A stretch of 64,000 nucleotides of DNA from Klebsiella sp. RHBSTW-00484. Its GTDB lineage: Bacteria; Pseudomonadota; Gammaproteobacteria; Enterobacterales; Enterobacteriaceae. The notes under the pieces were generated by a model, which worked only from the letters and a program-made list of their open reading frames with translations, was not told the DNA's origin and ran no database searches. Positions 8,866-18,852 of the stretch are shown piece by piece. Location of the stretch: the NCBI RefSeq assembly GCF_013705725.1, contig NZ_CP055481.1, forward strand, positions 3,968,001 through 4,032,000, given 5' to 3'. The position numbers and the translations under genes are program-made. Every line of letters starts with the position of its first letter. Positions within the stretch are counted from its first letter, which is position 1.

Positions 8866-10299
8866 GTGTCGCAACGAATTCTGGTGCTTGGCGCCAGCGG
8901 TTATATCGGTCAGCATTTGGTGAAAAGCCTCAGCGAGCAAGGTTTTCCGGTGCTGGCGGCGGCACGCCACATCGACAGGCTCAAAAAACAGAACCTCCCC
9001 AGCGTCGAGTGTCATCAGCTCGATTTAAACCAACCAGATGCGCTCCCCGCTCTGCTGGCGCAGGCCGATACCGTCTACTACCTGGTTCACGGAATGGGCG
9101 AAGGCGGCGACTTTATCCGTCATGAGCATCAGGTTGCGCTGAACGTGCGCGACGCCCTGCGCCAGGTCCCGGTCCGCGAAGTGATTTTCCTGAGTTCGCT
9201 TCAGGTTGCGGAACAAGAGCAATCCGACCATCTGCGCGCCCGCCAGGTCACCGCCGACCTGCTCCGCGAATCGAGCGTTCCGGTGACTGAAGTCAGGGCG
9301 GGCATTATCGTCGGAGCGGGCTCCGCCGCCTTCGAAGTGATGCGCGATATGGTTTACAACCTGCCGGTACTGACGCCGCCGCGCTGGGTGCGCTCGCGCA
9401 CAACCCCGATTGCGCTGGAAAATTTGCTCTACTATCTGGTGCAGTTGCTTAATCATCCCGCCCACGAGCATCGCGTTTTTGAAGCCGCCGGGCCGGAGGT
9501 TTTAAGCTATCAGCAACAGTTCACCCGTTTTATGGCGGTTAGCGGCAAGCACCGTCTGCTGATCCCCATCCCCTTCCCGACCAGCTGGATTTCGGTGTGG
9601 TTTCTCAACGTCATTACTTCGGTGCCGCCCACCATCGCCAAAGCGCTGATCCAGGGTCTGAAACATGACCTGATCGCCGACGATCGCTCTCTGCGGGCGC
9701 TCATTCCCCAACCACTGATCGCTTTCGATGAGGCGGTGCGCCGCACACTCGAAGAAGAGGAGCAACTGGTGAACTCCAGCGACTGGGGCTACGATGCGCA
9801 GGCCTTCGCCCGCTGGCGGCCGGAGTACGGTTACTTCCCGAAACAGGCGGGCTGTACCGTTAACACGCCTGCCAGCCTGGACGCGCTGTGGAAGGTGGTC
9901 AACCAAATTGGCGGCAAAGAGGGCTACTTCTTCGGTAACGTCCTGTGGAAAACTCGCGGCGCGATGGATTTGCTGGTCGGCCATCGGCTGGCAAAAGGCC
10001 GCCCGGAAAAAGAATATTTGCAGACCGGCGACGCGGTGGACAGCTGGAAGGTGATTATCGTCGAGCCGGAAAAGCAGCTCACGTTGTTATTCGGCATGAA
10101 AGCCCCCGGCCTTGGTCGCCTGAGCTTTACCCTGCGCGATAAAGGCGATCATCGCGAGCTGGACGTTCGCGCCTGGTGGCATCCGCACGGTATGCCAGGC
10201 CTGTTCTACTGGCTGCTGATGATCCCGGCACATCTGTTTATTTTTCGCGGCATGGCGCGACGTATCGCCCGGCTAGCGGAGCAAATCACCAGCCAATAG
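8866..10299 (+). CDS. ybjT: SDR-family oxidoreductase-like protein YbjT
   Basis: 477 aa, near the E. coli length of 476. The N-terminal ~270 residues are an atypical short-chain dehydrogenase/NmrA-type Rossmann domain ([18 protein letters not shown], with FLSSLQVA further on). The C-terminal part is a DUF2867 domain ending in a hydrophobic segment ([26 protein letters not shown]), which may anchor it to the membrane. Start is the GTG at 8866, with AAGGAG upstream. Substrate unknown. It lies between ltaE and ybjS as in E. coli. Confidence 0.92.
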   Translation: MSQRILVLGASGYIGQHLVKSLSEQGFPVLAAARHIDRLKKQNLPSVECHQLDLNQPDALPALLAQADTVYYLVHGMGEGGDFIRHEHQVALNVRDALRQVPVREVIFLSSLQVAEQEQSDHLRARQVTADLLRESSVPVTEVRAGIIVGAGSAAFEVMRDMVYNLPVLTPPRWVRSRTTPIALENLLYYLVQLLNHPAHEHRVFEAAGPEVLSYQQQFTRFMAVSGKHRLLIPIPFPTSWISVWFLNVITSVPPTIAKALIQGLKHDLIADDRSLRALIPQPLIAFDEAVRRTLEEEEQLVNSSDWGYDAQAFARWRPEYGYFPKQAGCTVNTPASLDALWKVVNQIGGKEGYFFGNVLWKTRGAMDLLVGHRLAKGRPEKEYLQTGDAVDSWKVIIVEPEKQLTLLFGMKAPGLGRLSFTLRDKGDHRELDVRAWWHPHGMPGLFYWLLMIPAHLFIFRGMARRIARLAEQITSQ

Positions 10300-10395
10300 A
10301 ATATTTGTATAACATTCTTTCATGATTCTCATTGCATCGTCGTTAGAATCACGGAAAAATGCGCACGAAATTCTTTTGTGGAACAGTGGAACGAT

Positions 10396-11409
10396 ATGAA
10401 GGTACTGGTTACCGGTGCGACCAGCGGATTAGGCCGCAACGCAGTGGAATATCTGCGTAACAAGGGCATCAGCGTCAGAGCGACCGGGCGTAACGAAGCG
10501 ATGGGCAAGCTTCTGTGCAAAATGGGCGCCGAGTTCGTTCCCGCGGACTTAACCGAGCTGGTCTCCTCGCAGGCCAAAGTGATGCTCGCCGGTATCGATA
10601 CCCTGTGGCACTGTTCCAGCTTTACCTCGCCGTGGGGCACCCAGCAGGCCTTCGATTTAGCCAACGTTCGCGCCACCCGTCGCCTCGGTGAATGGGCGGT
10701 CGCCTGGGGTGTGCGCAACTTCGTACATATCTCTTCGCCATCGCTCTATTTTGATTATCACCATCATCGCGATATTCAGGAAGATTTTCGCCCAAACCGG
10801 TTCGCCAACGAGTTTGCCCGCAGTAAAGCGGCAAGCGAAGAGGTGATCAATTTGCTGGCCCAGGCTAACCCGAATACCCGTTTTACGATTTTGCGCCCGC
10901 AGAGCCTCTTTGGCCCGCATGATAAAGTATTTATCCCGCGCCTGGCGCAGATGATGCAGCACTACGGCAGCGTTCTGTTACCGCGCGGCGGCAGCGCGCT
11001 GGTGGATATGACCTATTATGAAAACGCAGTGCACGCGATGTGGCTCGCCAGCCAACCGCAGTGCGACCGTCTGCCTTCGGCTCGCGCCTACAACATCACT
11101 AACGGCGAACCGCAATCCCTGCACAGCATTGTGCAGAAGCTTATTGATGAGCTGGGGATTAAGTGCCGCATCCGCTCGGTCCCTTATCCGATGCTGGATA
11201 TCATCGCCCGCAGCATGGAGCACTTTGGCAATAAGTCAGCTAAGGAACCCGCATTCACCCACTACGGCGTATCTAAGCTGAACTTTGATTTCACTCTCGA
11301 CATCACCCGCGCCCAGCAGGAGCTAGGCTACCAGCCGGTGGTGACGATGGATGGAGGCATCATCCGTACCGCCGCATGGCTAAAAGACCACGGTAAACTG
11401 CACCTCTAA
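10396..11409 (+). CDS. ybjS: NAD(P)-dependent epimerase/dehydratase-like protein YbjS
   Basis: 337 aa from the ATG at 10396, the E. coli length; a GTG at 10378 in the same frame would add six residues. N-terminal nucleotide-binding motif [18 protein letters not shown], then [14 protein letters not shown] and [11 protein letters not shown], whose Y-x-x-x-K-like features match the extended SDR/3-beta-hydroxysteroid dehydrogenase family. Reaction unknown. It converges with amiD, overlapping by 4 bp. Confidence 0.92.
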   Translation: MKVLVTGATSGLGRNAVEYLRNKGISVRATGRNEAMGKLLCKMGAEFVPADLTELVSSQAKVMLAGIDTLWHCSSFTSPWGTQQAFDLANVRATRRLGEWAVAWGVRNFVHISSPSLYFDYHHHRDIQEDFRPNRFANEFARSKAASEEVINLLAQANPNTRFTILRPQSLFGPHDKVFIPRLAQMMQHYGSVLLPRGGSALVDMTYYENAVHAMWLASQPQCDRLPSARAYNITNGEPQSLHSIVQKLIDELGIKCRIRSVPYPMLDIIARSMEHFGNKSAKEPAFTHYGVSKLNFDFTLDITRAQQELGYQPVVTMDGGIIRTAAWLKDHGKLHL

Positions 11410-12236
11410 CCCCGACCGTACTTTTCCAGCAGCGCTTCAGCAATCGCCAGCGTTTGGGCATCGGCAACGCCATCCCAGCGCGCTGGGCGGAAGTGCATCT
11501 GGAATGCCATAATCACTCGCTTCTGCTGCGCTGGGGTCATTTCCGGCGCCACCTGATAGCCGTAACGCGACAGCACATCCAGCAGCTCTGCCGTATCCAC
11601 CGGTTCGTATGACGGGCGGCCTTGCAGATAAAACGCCACCCGCTGCGCATCCGGCCATGCGCCTATCCCCTGCTCCGCCAGCCTGTGCCACGGGAAAAGC
11701 GGCCCCGGATCGTCTTTACGCTGCGGAGCAATGTCTGCATGGGCAACAACGTTCTGCGGCGCAATGTGGTAGCGGGCGATAATATCTTTCGCCAGCGGGA
11801 TCAGGGCGTCAATCTGCGCCGGATTAAACGGCGTGAAGCTTTTTACCCCCGCCGTTTTTTGCCAGCCGCGATTCTCCAGCTCAATACCAATCGAGGTATC
11901 GTTAATGCGTGTGCTGCCGCGCCAGAAGCTGACTCCCGCATGCCAGGCCAGATCTTCTTCCGGCACCAGCTGCCAGATCCGCGGCTTGCCGTTGTGCCGC
12001 GGCGGCTTCTCTGGGATCAGGTAGTGGGAACTCACCTGATTATCCGTCAGCGTCGCCAGCGAAACGTCAAAATCATCGGCGGTGTAGTGGATCACCAACA
12101 CCTTGATGCGCGGATAAGCCGCCTGCGCCGGGTGGCGCGTATCCAGCTGATAGCCGTCGCGATCGACAATCCCTTTTTCCGTGGCGCAGCCCGCCAACAG
12201 CAGCGCGAGCAGGACGCCAGCCCGGCAAATTCTCAT
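11406..12236 (-). CDS. amiD: N-acetylmuramoyl-L-alanine amidase AmiD, outer-membrane lipoprotein
   Basis: 276 aa, same as E. coli. A lipoprotein signal [17 protein letters not shown] places Cys17 as the lipidated residue. An Amidase_2 domain follows with zinc ligands His ([10 protein letters not shown]), His ([10 protein letters not shown]) and Asp ([11 protein letters not shown]). A C-terminal peptidoglycan-binding module covers about the last 75 residues. It cleaves the amide between MurNAc or anhydro-MurNAc and L-Ala. It overlaps ybjQ by 4 bp on the same strand, so the two are probably co-translated. Confidence 0.96.
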   Translation of the reverse strand: MRICRAGVLLALLLAGCATEKGIVDRDGYQLDTRHPAQAAYPRIKVLVIHYTADDFDVSLATLTDNQVSSHYLIPEKPPRHNGKPRIWQLVPEEDLAWHAGVSFWRGSTRINDTSIGIELENRGWQKTAGVKSFTPFNPAQIDALIPLAKDIIARYHIAPQNVVAHADIAPQRKDDPGPLFPWHRLAEQGIGAWPDAQRVAFYLQGRPSYEPVDTAELLDVLSRYGYQVAPEMTPAQQKRVIMAFQMHFRPARWDGVADAQTLAIAEALLEKYGRG

Positions 12237-12556
12237 CGCCGGGTCTTCACCGCAGTACCGCTGACGCTCACCATCAGCATGCTGCTATCTTTGCCGACGG
12301 TTTCGTAATCAATATCGATACCGACTATCGCATCCGCACCCAGCGCTTTCGCCTGCTCGCTCATCTCTTCGAAAGCGATTTCCCGCGCCTTACGCAACTC
12401 TTTTTCATAGGCACCGGAACGACCGCCGACGATATCGCGAATGCTGGCGAAAAAATCGCGGAACACGTTGGCACCGAGAATCGCTTCCCCCGTGACGACG
12501 CCGCAGTACTCGATAATGGGCTGACCTTCCAGGGTCGGGGTGGTTGAGAATTGCAT
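12233..12556 (-). CDS. ybjQ: YbjQ/UPF0145 family protein
   Basis: 107 aa, matching the YbjQ/DUF74 family: small cytoplasmic proteins that form pentameric assemblies. Conserved features are [32 protein letters not shown] and [15 protein letters not shown]. The cellular role is not established. First gene of a two-gene unit with amiD (4-bp overlap); an AAGGAG-like site precedes its ATG. Confidence 0.93.
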   Translation of the reverse strand: MQFSTTPTLEGQPIIEYCGVVTGEAILGANVFRDFFASIRDIVGGRSGAYEKELRKAREIAFEEMSEQAKALGADAIVGIDIDYETVGKDSSMLMVSVSGTAVKTRR

Positions 12557-12673
12557 GATAAAACTCCTTCTTTAGCGTTCAATGCGTTAGCTCTAAGGGT
12601 CAAGCACAATCCCTATCTGATACACTATGCTTGAAAAGATATTCTAACGTAGTGAGCTTATAAGGAAATCATC

Positions 12674-13189
12674 ATGCGCTACAAAGTTCTTGCATTAGTC
12701 CTCCCCTGCGCGCTGGCGCTCAGCGCCTGTACCACCGTCACGCCTGCCTACAAAGATAACGGCACCCGCAGCGGCCCTTGCGTCGAAGGCGGTCCGGATG
12801 ACGTGGCGCAGAAGTTTTATGATTACCAGGTGCAGAATCGCAACAGCGATCTGACGGCGCTGCGTCCGTATCTGAGCGACGATCTGGCAAAATTGGTGAA
12901 CGATGCTCGCCAGGATCCGTCAAACAATACCCTGCTGCAGTCTAACCTGTTCTCCAGCAGCACAACGCCTGCCGACAGCGCCGATGTCGCCAGCGCCTCC
13001 ACGATCCCTAATCGCGATGCGCGTAATATTCCGCTGCGCGTTGAGCTAAAACAGGGTACCCAGAGCTGGAAAGATGAAGTACTGATGATTCAGGAAGGCC
13101 AGTGCTGGGCCGTGGATGACGTCCGTTACCTCGGCAATAACTCCCACGCGCCAGCCGGTAGCCTGCGTCAGAGCCTCGAAAAACGCTGA
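12674..13189 (+). CDS. ybjP: Lipoprotein YbjP
   Basis: 171 aa, as in E. coli. Signal MRYKVLALVLPCALALSAC has a lipobox ending at Cys19. The mature part is soluble and mostly unannotated, with conserved RSGPCVEGG near residues 36-44 and ASTIPNRDARNIPLRV further on. Probably an inner- or outer-leaflet lipoprotein of unknown role. It is divergent from ybjQ, with about 117 bp between them, and is followed by a hairpin. Confidence 0.92.
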   Translation: MRYKVLALVLPCALALSACTTVTPAYKDNGTRSGPCVEGGPDDVAQKFYDYQVQNRNSDLTALRPYLSDDLAKLVNDARQDPSNNTLLQSNLFSSSTTPADSADVASASTIPNRDARNIPLRVELKQGTQSWKDEVLMIQEGQCWAVDDVRYLGNNSHAPAGSLRQSLEKR

Positions 13190-13231
13190 GTTGGGCGTTG
13201 AACTGACTCTGCCAGATTAATAACCCCGGTA

Positions 13232-13266
13232 AAATGTCGGTATTCCTTCCAGTAATACCGACATTT
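13232..13266 (+). terminator. Hairpin downstream of ybjP
   Basis: Perfect 13-bp stem AAATGTCGGTATT (13232-13244) and its complement (13254-13266) around a 9-nt loop. Only a short run of pyrimidines follows, so it may be a weak terminator or a 3'-end stabilising hairpin. Confidence 0.6.
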
Positions 13267-13305
13267 ACTCCCCTCGCCTTCACGAAGCCATATTTTGTGC
13301 TACCT

Positions 13306-13332
13306 TTAAATGTAAACGTGGTTTACATTTAA
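13306..13332. promoter_or_regulatory. 12-bp inverted repeat over the artP promoter
   Basis: Arms TTAAATGTAAAC (13306-13317) and GTTTACATTTAA (13321-13332) are perfect and 3 bp apart. The right arm contains TTTACA (13322-13327), a plausible minus-35 with TAAATA at 13344-13349 as minus-10. The core TGTAAA-N5-TTTACA is one base short of the TyrR consensus spacing (N6). The binding protein is not known to me. Confidence 0.6.
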
Positions 13333-13350
13333 CTTTTAACGCATAAATAT

Positions 13351-13364
13351 TGCATAACTATTCT
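13351..13364. promoter_or_regulatory. ARG-box-like ArgR site upstream of artP
   Basis: TGCATAACTATTCT fits the ARG box consensus TGAATAATTATTCA at most positions. In E. coli the art genes are repressed by ArgR with arginine. It lies just downstream of the proposed minus-10 and 52 bp before the artP start. Confidence 0.6.
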
Positions 13365-13415
13365 GCCAAAGGTACTATTTGCGGCCTCAATTGCTATTTG
13401 TATCAGACTGCCCAG

Positions 13416-14144
13416 ATGAGTATTAAACTAAACGGCATTAACTGCTTCTACGGCGCACACCAGGCGCTGTTCGACATCACGCTGGATTGCCCGCAGGGGG
13501 AAACGCTGGTGCTGCTCGGCCCTAGCGGTGCCGGTAAAAGCTCGCTGCTTCGCGTACTCAACCTGCTGGAGATGCCGCGTTCCGGTACCCTGCACATTGC
13601 CGGGAATCATTTCGACTTTACCAAAGCGCCTTCTGACAAAGCCATTCGTGAGCTGCGCCAGAACGTCGGTATGGTTTTCCAACAGTACAATCTGTGGCCG
13701 CATCTGACCGTGCAGCAAAACCTGATTGAAGCCCCCTGCCGTGTGCTCGGCTTAAGCAAGGATCAGGCTTTGGCCCGCGCCGAAAAGCTGCTCGAACGTC
13801 TGCGCCTGAAACCCTACAGCGATCGCTATCCGCTGCATCTTTCCGGCGGCCAGCAGCAGCGTGTCGCCATTGCCCGCGCGCTGATGATGGAACCGCAGAT
13901 TCTGCTGTTTGATGAACCAACGGCGGCGCTCGATCCAGAAATCACTGCTCAGATCGTCAGCATTATTCGCGAACTGGCTGAAACCGGCATTACTCAGGTT
14001 ATCGTCACCCACGAGGTGGAAGTGGCGCGTAAAACCGCGAGCCGCGTGGTGTATATGGAAAATGGCTATATCGTCGAACAAGGGGATGCTGGCTGCTTCA
14101 CGCATCCGCAAACCGACGCGTTTAAAAACTATCTTTCACATTGA
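13416..14144 (+). CDS. artP: Arginine ABC transporter ATP-binding subunit
   Basis: 242 aa from the ATG at 13416, the E. coli length. The reading frame is open upstream to 13350, but [13 protein letters not shown] is the conserved start. Walker [10 protein letters not shown]-loop [13 protein letters not shown] signature [15 protein letters not shown], Walker [14 protein letters not shown] and the switch His in VIVTHEVE are all present. It powers the ArtQM permease. First gene of artPIQM. Confidence 0.96.
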   Translation: MSIKLNGINCFYGAHQALFDITLDCPQGETLVLLGPSGAGKSSLLRVLNLLEMPRSGTLHIAGNHFDFTKAPSDKAIRELRQNVGMVFQQYNLWPHLTVQQNLIEAPCRVLGLSKDQALARAEKLLERLRLKPYSDRYPLHLSGGQQQRVAIARALMMEPQILLFDEPTAALDPEITAQIVSIIRELAETGITQVIVTHEVEVARKTASRVVYMENGYIVEQGDAGCFTHPQTDAFKNYLSH

Positions 14145-14163
14145 TGTTTTCGGGGAAATGACG

Positions 14164-14895
14164 ATGAAAAAAGTACTGATTGCCGCTCTTCTTGCGGGCA
14201 TGAGCCTCTCCGCCACCGCAGCCCAGACCATTCGTTTCGCCACCGAGGCTTCCTATCCTCCGTTTGAAGCGATTGATGCTAATAACAAAATCGTCGGATT
14301 CGATGTCGATTTGGCCAACGCGCTGTGTAAAGAGATTGATGCCACCTGCACCTTTACCAACCAGGCTTTCGACAGCCTGATCCCAAGCCTCAAGTTCCGT
14401 CGTTTCGATGCGGTAATGGCCGGGATGGACATCACCCCTGAGCGTGAAAAACAGGTGCTGTTCACCACGCCATATTACGAGAACTCAGCGCTGTTCGTCG
14501 GTCAGCAGGGTAAATTCACCAGTATCGAGCAGCTTAAAGGCAAAAAAGTCGGCGTCCAGAACGGCACGACTCACCAGAAATTTATCACCGATAAGCACCC
14601 GGAAATCACCACCGTTCCTTACGACAGCTATCAGAATGCGAAGCTGGATCTGCAAAACGGCCGTATTGACGCCGTCTTCGGCGATACCGCTGTCGTCACC
14701 GAATGGCTGAAGAGCAATCCGAAGCTGGGAGCAGTGGGCGACAAAGTCACCGACAAAGACTACTTCGGCACTGGTCTCGGCATTGCGCTGCGCCAGGGCA
14801 ATACCGAGCTGCAGCAGAAATTCAACGCTGCGCTGGAAAAAGTGAAGAGCGATGGGACTTACCAGTCTATCTATAACAAATGGTTCCAGAAGTAA
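14164..14895 (+). CDS. artI: Periplasmic arginine-binding protein ArtI
   Basis: 243 aa, type-1 signal MKKVLIAALLAGMSLSATAA then a class 3 amino-acid binding fold (ATEASYPPFEAIDANNKIVGFDVDLANALC). The start at 14164 gives E. coli ArtI length; an ATG six bases upstream (14158) is possible. Closely related to artJ downstream, about two thirds identical by eye, so the two are a tandem paralogue pair. ArtI delivers substrate to ArtQM. Confidence 0.94.
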   Translation: MKKVLIAALLAGMSLSATAAQTIRFATEASYPPFEAIDANNKIVGFDVDLANALCKEIDATCTFTNQAFDSLIPSLKFRRFDAVMAGMDITPEREKQVLFTTPYYENSALFVGQQGKFTSIEQLKGKKVGVQNGTTHQKFITDKHPEITTVPYDSYQNAKLDLQNGRIDAVFGDTAVVTEWLKSNPKLGAVGDKVTDKDYFGTGLGIALRQGNTELQQKFNAALEKVKSDGTYQSIYNKWFQK

Positions 14896-14901
14896 CGCTG
14901 A

Positions 14902-15618
14902 ATGAACGAATTTTTTCCATTAGCAAGCGCCGCCGGGATGACCGTCGGCCTTGCCGTTTGCGCCCTGATCATCGGCCTGGTGCTGGCGATGCTGTTTGCC
15001 GTCCTCGAGTCGGTGAAGCTGCGTCCCGTCGCCTGGCTCGCAACCGGCATTGTCACCCTTTTGCGCGGACTACCGGAAATTCTGGTGGTTCTGTTTATCT
15101 ATTTTGGCTCCTCGCAGCTGCTGCTCATTCTTTCTGACGGCTTTACGATCAATCTCGGCTTTGCGCAGATCCCTGTGCAGATGGAAATTGAAAACTTCGA
15201 CGTCAGCCCGTTCCTCTGCGGGGCCATTGCCCTCTCTCTGCTCTACGCCGCCTATGCGTCGCAGACTCTGCGCGGGGCGCTTAAAGCAGTCCCTCAGGGA
15301 CAGTGGGAATCCGGTCAGGCGCTGGGATTATCGAAAGCCGCCATTTTCTTTCGCCTGGTGATGCCGCAAATGTGGCGGCACGCGCTGCCGGGACTCGGTA
15401 ACCAATGGCTGGTGCTGCTGAAGGATACCGCGCTGGTGAGCCTGATCAGCGTCAACGACCTGATGCTGCAAACCAAAAGTATCGCCACCCGTACCCAGGA
15501 GCCGTTTAACTGGTACATCATCGCGGCGGCAATCTATCTGGTCATCACCCTGTTAAGTCAGTATATCCTCAAACGTATTGACCAGCGTGCGACGCGCTTC
15601 GAAAGGAGTCCAGGCTGA
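14902..15618 (+). CDS. artQ: Arginine ABC transporter permease ArtQ
   Basis: 238 aa with five or so membrane helices and the HisMQ-type signature [34 protein letters not shown], which contains the EAA loop that touches ArtP. It forms the channel with ArtM. It starts 6 bp after artI and its stop overlaps artM by one base. Confidence 0.95.
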   Translation: MNEFFPLASAAGMTVGLAVCALIIGLVLAMLFAVLESVKLRPVAWLATGIVTLLRGLPEILVVLFIYFGSSQLLLILSDGFTINLGFAQIPVQMEIENFDVSPFLCGAIALSLLYAAYASQTLRGALKAVPQGQWESGQALGLSKAAIFFRLVMPQMWRHALPGLGNQWLVLLKDTALVSLISVNDLMLQTKSIATRTQEPFNWYIIAAAIYLVITLLSQYILKRIDQRATRFERSPG

Positions 15619-16286
15619 TGCTTGATTACTTACCCGAACTGTTGAAAGGGCTGCACACCAGCCTGACGCTGACTGCGGCATCCATCGCGGTGGCGCTGAT
15701 TTTGTCGCTGATTTTTACTATCATCCTGACGCTCAAAACGCCGGTGTTGGTATGGATTGTTCGCGGCTACATCACGCTATTTACCGGCACGCCGCTGCTG
15801 GTGCAGATCTTCCTGATTTACTACGGCCCGGGCCAGTTCCCGTCGCTGCAGGAATATCCGGCAATCTGGCACCTGATTTCCGAGCCATGGCTCTGCGCGC
15901 TGATTGCCCTTTCGCTGAATAGCGCCGCTTATACCACGCAGCTGTTTTATGGTGCTATTCGCGCTATTCCTGACGGTCAGTGGCAATCCTGCGGCGCGCT
16001 GGGGATGAGCAAAAAGGATACCCTGGCAATTCTGCTGCCGTACGCTTTTAAGCGCGCGCTCTCCTCTTACTCCAACGAAGTGGTGCTGGTGTTCAAGAGT
16101 ACCTCTCTGGCCTACACCATCACGCTGATGGAAGTGATGGGCCATAGCCAGCTGCTCTATGGACGCACCTATGACGTAATGGTGTTCGGCGCCGCCGGGA
16201 TTGTCTATCTCATCGTCAACGGCCTGCTGACGCTGCTGATGCGCGTGGTTGAACATAAAGCATTGGCATTTGAGCGACGCAACTAA
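15618..16286 (+). CDS. artM: Arginine ABC transporter permease ArtM
   Basis: 222 aa, second HisMQ-type permease. Membrane helices and the EAA loop ([34 protein letters not shown]) are clear. The ATG overlaps the artQ stop. Followed by a strong terminator before artJ, so artJ is transcribed separately. Confidence 0.95.
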   Translation: MLDYLPELLKGLHTSLTLTAASIAVALILSLIFTIILTLKTPVLVWIVRGYITLFTGTPLLVQIFLIYYGPGQFPSLQEYPAIWHLISEPWLCALIALSLNSAAYTTQLFYGAIRAIPDGQWQSCGALGMSKKDTLAILLPYAFKRALSSYSNEVVLVFKSTSLAYTITLMEVMGHSQLLYGRTYDVMVFGAAGIVYLIVNGLLTLLMRVVEHKALAFERRN

Positions 16287-16320
16287 CCGCTCCAGCGAAA
16301 TGCATAATTAGCAAATCGAT

Positions 16321-16355
16321 GACGGATAAGCCCAATGACTTATCCGTCTTTTTTT
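16321..16355 (+). terminator. Rho-independent terminator of artPIQM
   Basis: Stem GACGGATAAG / CTTATCCGTC (16321-16330 and 16339-16348), 8-nt loop, followed by at least seven T residues. Confidence 0.9.
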
Positions 16356-16385
16356 ATTTATATTAAAATAAATATCCATGTTTAT

Positions 16386-16399
16386 TGCATATAAATTCA
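16386..16399. promoter_or_regulatory. ARG-box-like ArgR site upstream of artJ
   Basis: TGCATATAAATTCA closely fits the ARG box consensus. A weaker partner half (AATATCCATGTTTA region, about 16370-16383) lies immediately upstream, as expected for paired boxes bound by an ArgR hexamer. Confidence 0.65.
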
Positions 16400-16470
16400 T
16401 TTAATGGCATTGTTAAACCCAGCCGCAAATACGGCATAACATCATAAGATTGATCGACGGGAGTTTGACG

Positions 16471-17202
16471 ATGAAAAAGTTAGTTCTGGCTGCACTGCTT
16501 ACCTCTTTCGCCTTTGGCGCCGCCGCCGCAGAAAAAATCAGCTTTGGCGTTTCAGCGACTTACCCACCGTTTGAATCGATGGACGCCAACAACCAGATCG
16601 CCGGTTTCGACATCGACCTGGCAAACGCGCTATGCAAACAGATGCAGGCCGAGTGTACCTTTACCAACCACGCTTTTGACAGCCTGATCCCGGCGCTCAA
16701 ATTCAAGAAATATGATGCGGTGATTTCCGGTATGGACATCACGCCGGAGCGCAGCAAGCAGGTAGCGTTTACTGACCCGTACTATGCCAACTCCGCGCTG
16801 GTTATTTCGAAGAAAGATGCTTACCACTCTTTTGACGATCTGAAAGGCAAGCGTATCGGCATGGAAAATGGCACTACGCATCAGAAATACCTGCAGGATA
16901 AACATCCTGAAGTGAAAACCGTGGCCTACGATAGCTACCAGAATGCATTTATCGACCTGAAAAATGGCCGTATCGATGGCGTGTTTGGTGATACAGCCGT
17001 GGTCAACGAGTGGCTGAAAACCAACCCGCAGCTGGGCGTAGCAACGCCGAAAGTGACCGACCCACAATACTTCGGCACCGGCCTCGGCATTGCGGTACGC
17101 CCGGATAACAAAGCGCTGCTGGAAAAACTGAATGCCGCGCTGAAGGCGATTAAAGCCGACGGGACCTACCAGAAAATCAGCAACCAGTGGTTCCCGGAGT
17201 AA
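16471..17202 (+). CDS. artJ: Periplasmic arginine-binding protein ArtJ
   Basis: 243 aa, signal MKKLVLAALLTSFAFGAAAA then the class 3 solute-binding fold (VSATYPPFESMDANNQIAGFDIDLANALC). E. coli ArtJ binds L-arginine with high affinity. The ATG at 16471 has GGGAG about ten bases upstream; the longer frame from 16450 has no better site. Monocistronic, with an ARG-box-like site and a preceding terminator. Confidence 0.95.
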   Translation: MKKLVLAALLTSFAFGAAAAEKISFGVSATYPPFESMDANNQIAGFDIDLANALCKQMQAECTFTNHAFDSLIPALKFKKYDAVISGMDITPERSKQVAFTDPYYANSALVISKKDAYHSFDDLKGKRIGMENGTTHQKYLQDKHPEVKTVAYDSYQNAFIDLKNGRIDGVFGDTAVVNEWLKTNPQLGVATPKVTDPQYFGTGLGIAVRPDNKALLEKLNAALKAIKADGTYQKISNQWFPE

Positions 17203-17221
17203 TCCTTCCCGAATTGCGGCA

Positions 17222-17345
17222 GTGGACCCGTAGCCCGGGTAAGCGCAGCGCGACCCGGGAATAAGCCGCACCAAGCCTCAACCCCGGCGCATTCCCCGGG
17301 TTGCGGCGTAAACGCCTTACCCGGGCTACCGGTTAGCAGTCGGCG
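17222..17345. repeat. REP/BIME-like palindromic repeats after artJ
   Basis: Two inverted copies of a REP-type unit: GTAGCCCGGGTAAG-CGCAGCG-CGACCCGGG (from about 17229) and CCCCGGGTTGCGGCG-TAAACG-CCTTACCCGGGCTAC (to about 17332). The same unit recurs at 59226-59262. Such elements sit between converging transcripts and protect 3' ends or bind gyrase and IHF. Confidence 0.8.
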
Positions 17346-17379
17346 GTAAACCTCTATCCCGGTAGGCCAATCCGCAACC

Positions 17380-18852
17380 TTAAACCGGCAGGGTAAACTG
17401 GAAACAGGCCCCTGCCGGTGCTTCCAAAAGGCGTATATCGCCGCCGTGTAGCTGTAGCATCCTGCGCACAATCATCAACCCTAACCCTCCCCGCAATGCG
17501 CTTTGCGCGCCCGGCTCCAGTACCGAAGGCCGTTCAAACAACGTTGCCCGTAGCTCACCAGCCACTCCCGGCCCGCTATCCGCGACCTCAACGATAATCT
17601 CCGGCCCTGACCGACGCGCCGTCAGGCGAATCACGCCGCCTTCCGGGGTATGCCGCAGGGCGTTATCAAGTAGATTAGTCAGCACCCGCTCGATCATCGA
17701 CAGGTCCGCGACAACCGGCGGCAAACCCTCCGACAGCTCCAGCTGAAAAGCAATTTTTCGCGTGGCGATCGTCAAATCGAACTTTTGCGCTACGTCCTGT
17801 ACCAGCTCAGCCAGCGCAAACTTCTCCGGATGCGGCTTAATCCCCCCGTGCTCTAGGCGAGCCAGCTCAAACAGTTGCTGAGAAAGATGGCGAACTTTAT
17901 TCCCCTGACGTAGCGCGATGTTCAGATACTGTTTGTTCTCCTCCATCGTGAGTCGATCGGCCTTAATGGTCAATGTTTCCAGATAGCCCAGCAACGAGGT
18001 GAGCGGCGTGCGCAGGTCGTGAGAGATATTGGCGACGAATTCGCGACGCTGGCGATCGCTATCGGCCAGGCGATCCCACTGTCCGGCAATCTGGCGGGCC
18101 AGTTCGATAAAGCGATTATGCAGCACGGCGACTTCATTGCCCGGATTCGCTTCCGGCGTTTGCGCCGCCAGCGCCTTAATTGCGCGAATGCTGTCTTTTT
18201 CATCCGTCGCCACCAACGCGGTAAGCTGGCGCACCGGGCGCGTTACCCAATACCAGGCAAGCCAGCCCGCCAGCAGGCCAAGGGCAGCCACCAGCAACAA
18301 GGTCCACAGCAGCAGGCTCCACAATGTTTTCTGCCAGGCGCTCGCCGCCAGTTCATTAAAGGTTTCTCCCTGCAAAATGATATACAGATAGCCGCGCAGC
18401 TGGCCGTCCTGCCTTAGCGGCGCGACGCTAAACACTTTTTGCTGGTCGATACTGCGCGGGTCGTCGCCATAAATCGGCCACGTGCCGCCGGAGAGAAAAG
18501 TTTGTACCGGGGCCAGACCAATACTCTGGCGCTTGATATGACCGGGCGGCGCAGCGTCGGCCAGCAGCTCGCCGTCGGGTGAAACCAGATACAGCTCGAC
18601 GCTTGGGTTAAAGGTCATCAGCCGGTCGAAAAGTGGTTTCAGCATCTGGCGGTCAACCTGCCCCTGAGAGTCCAGAAGCGGTTCGCGGGCGGCAATTTGC
18701 TGCGCCAGTCCGGCAGAGAGGCGCTGCACCATCGCATTACCATATTGCGCGCTACTGTAAAGCTGGATCAGGCACACGGCGATGGCGCAGAGCAGCAGCA
18801 GCGAGGTGAAAACCAACGCCAGGCGCTGGCTGAGGCTGAAACGGTGGATCAT
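17380..18852 (-). CDS. Two-component sensor histidine kinase
   Basis: 490 aa. A membrane helix at ~11-31, a periplasmic domain of about 145 residues, a second helix at ~177-200, a HAMP-like linker starting at TRPVRQLTALV, then a HisKA domain with phospho-accepting His278 in EFVANISHDLRTPLTSLLGYLETL. The HATPase domain has LTNLLDNALRHTPEGG (N box) and VADSGPGV (G1), then GLGLMIVRRMLQLHGGDI (G2). Its start overlaps the response regulator by 4 bp. Signal unknown. Not at this site in E. coli K-12. Confidence 0.88.
   Translation of the reverse strand: MIHRFSLSQRLALVFTSLLLLCAIAVCLIQLYSSAQYGNAMVQRLSAGLAQQIAAREPLLDSQGQVDRQMLKPLFDRLMTFNPSVELYLVSPDGELLADAAPPGHIKRQSIGLAPVQTFLSGGTWPIYGDDPRSIDQQKVFSVAPLRQDGQLRGYLYIILQGETFNELAASAWQKTLWSLLLWTLLLVAALGLLAGWLAWYWVTRPVRQLTALVATDEKDSIRAIKALAAQTPEANPGNEVAVLHNRFIELARQIAGQWDRLADSDRQRREFVANISHDLRTPLTSLLGYLETLTIKADRLTMEENKQYLNIALRQGNKVRHLSQQLFELARLEHGGIKPHPEKFALAELVQDVAQKFDLTIATRKIAFQLELSEGLPPVVADLSMIERVLTNLLDNALRHTPEGGVIRLTARRSGPEIIVEVADSGPGVAGELRATLFERPSVLEPGAQSALRGGLGLMIVRRMLQLHGGDIRLLEAPAGACFQFTLPV

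Noticed and set aside
13311..13327. TyrR box before artP
   Set aside because: The core reads TGTAAA-N5-TTTACA; the TyrR consensus needs N6, and art genes are not known TyrR targets.
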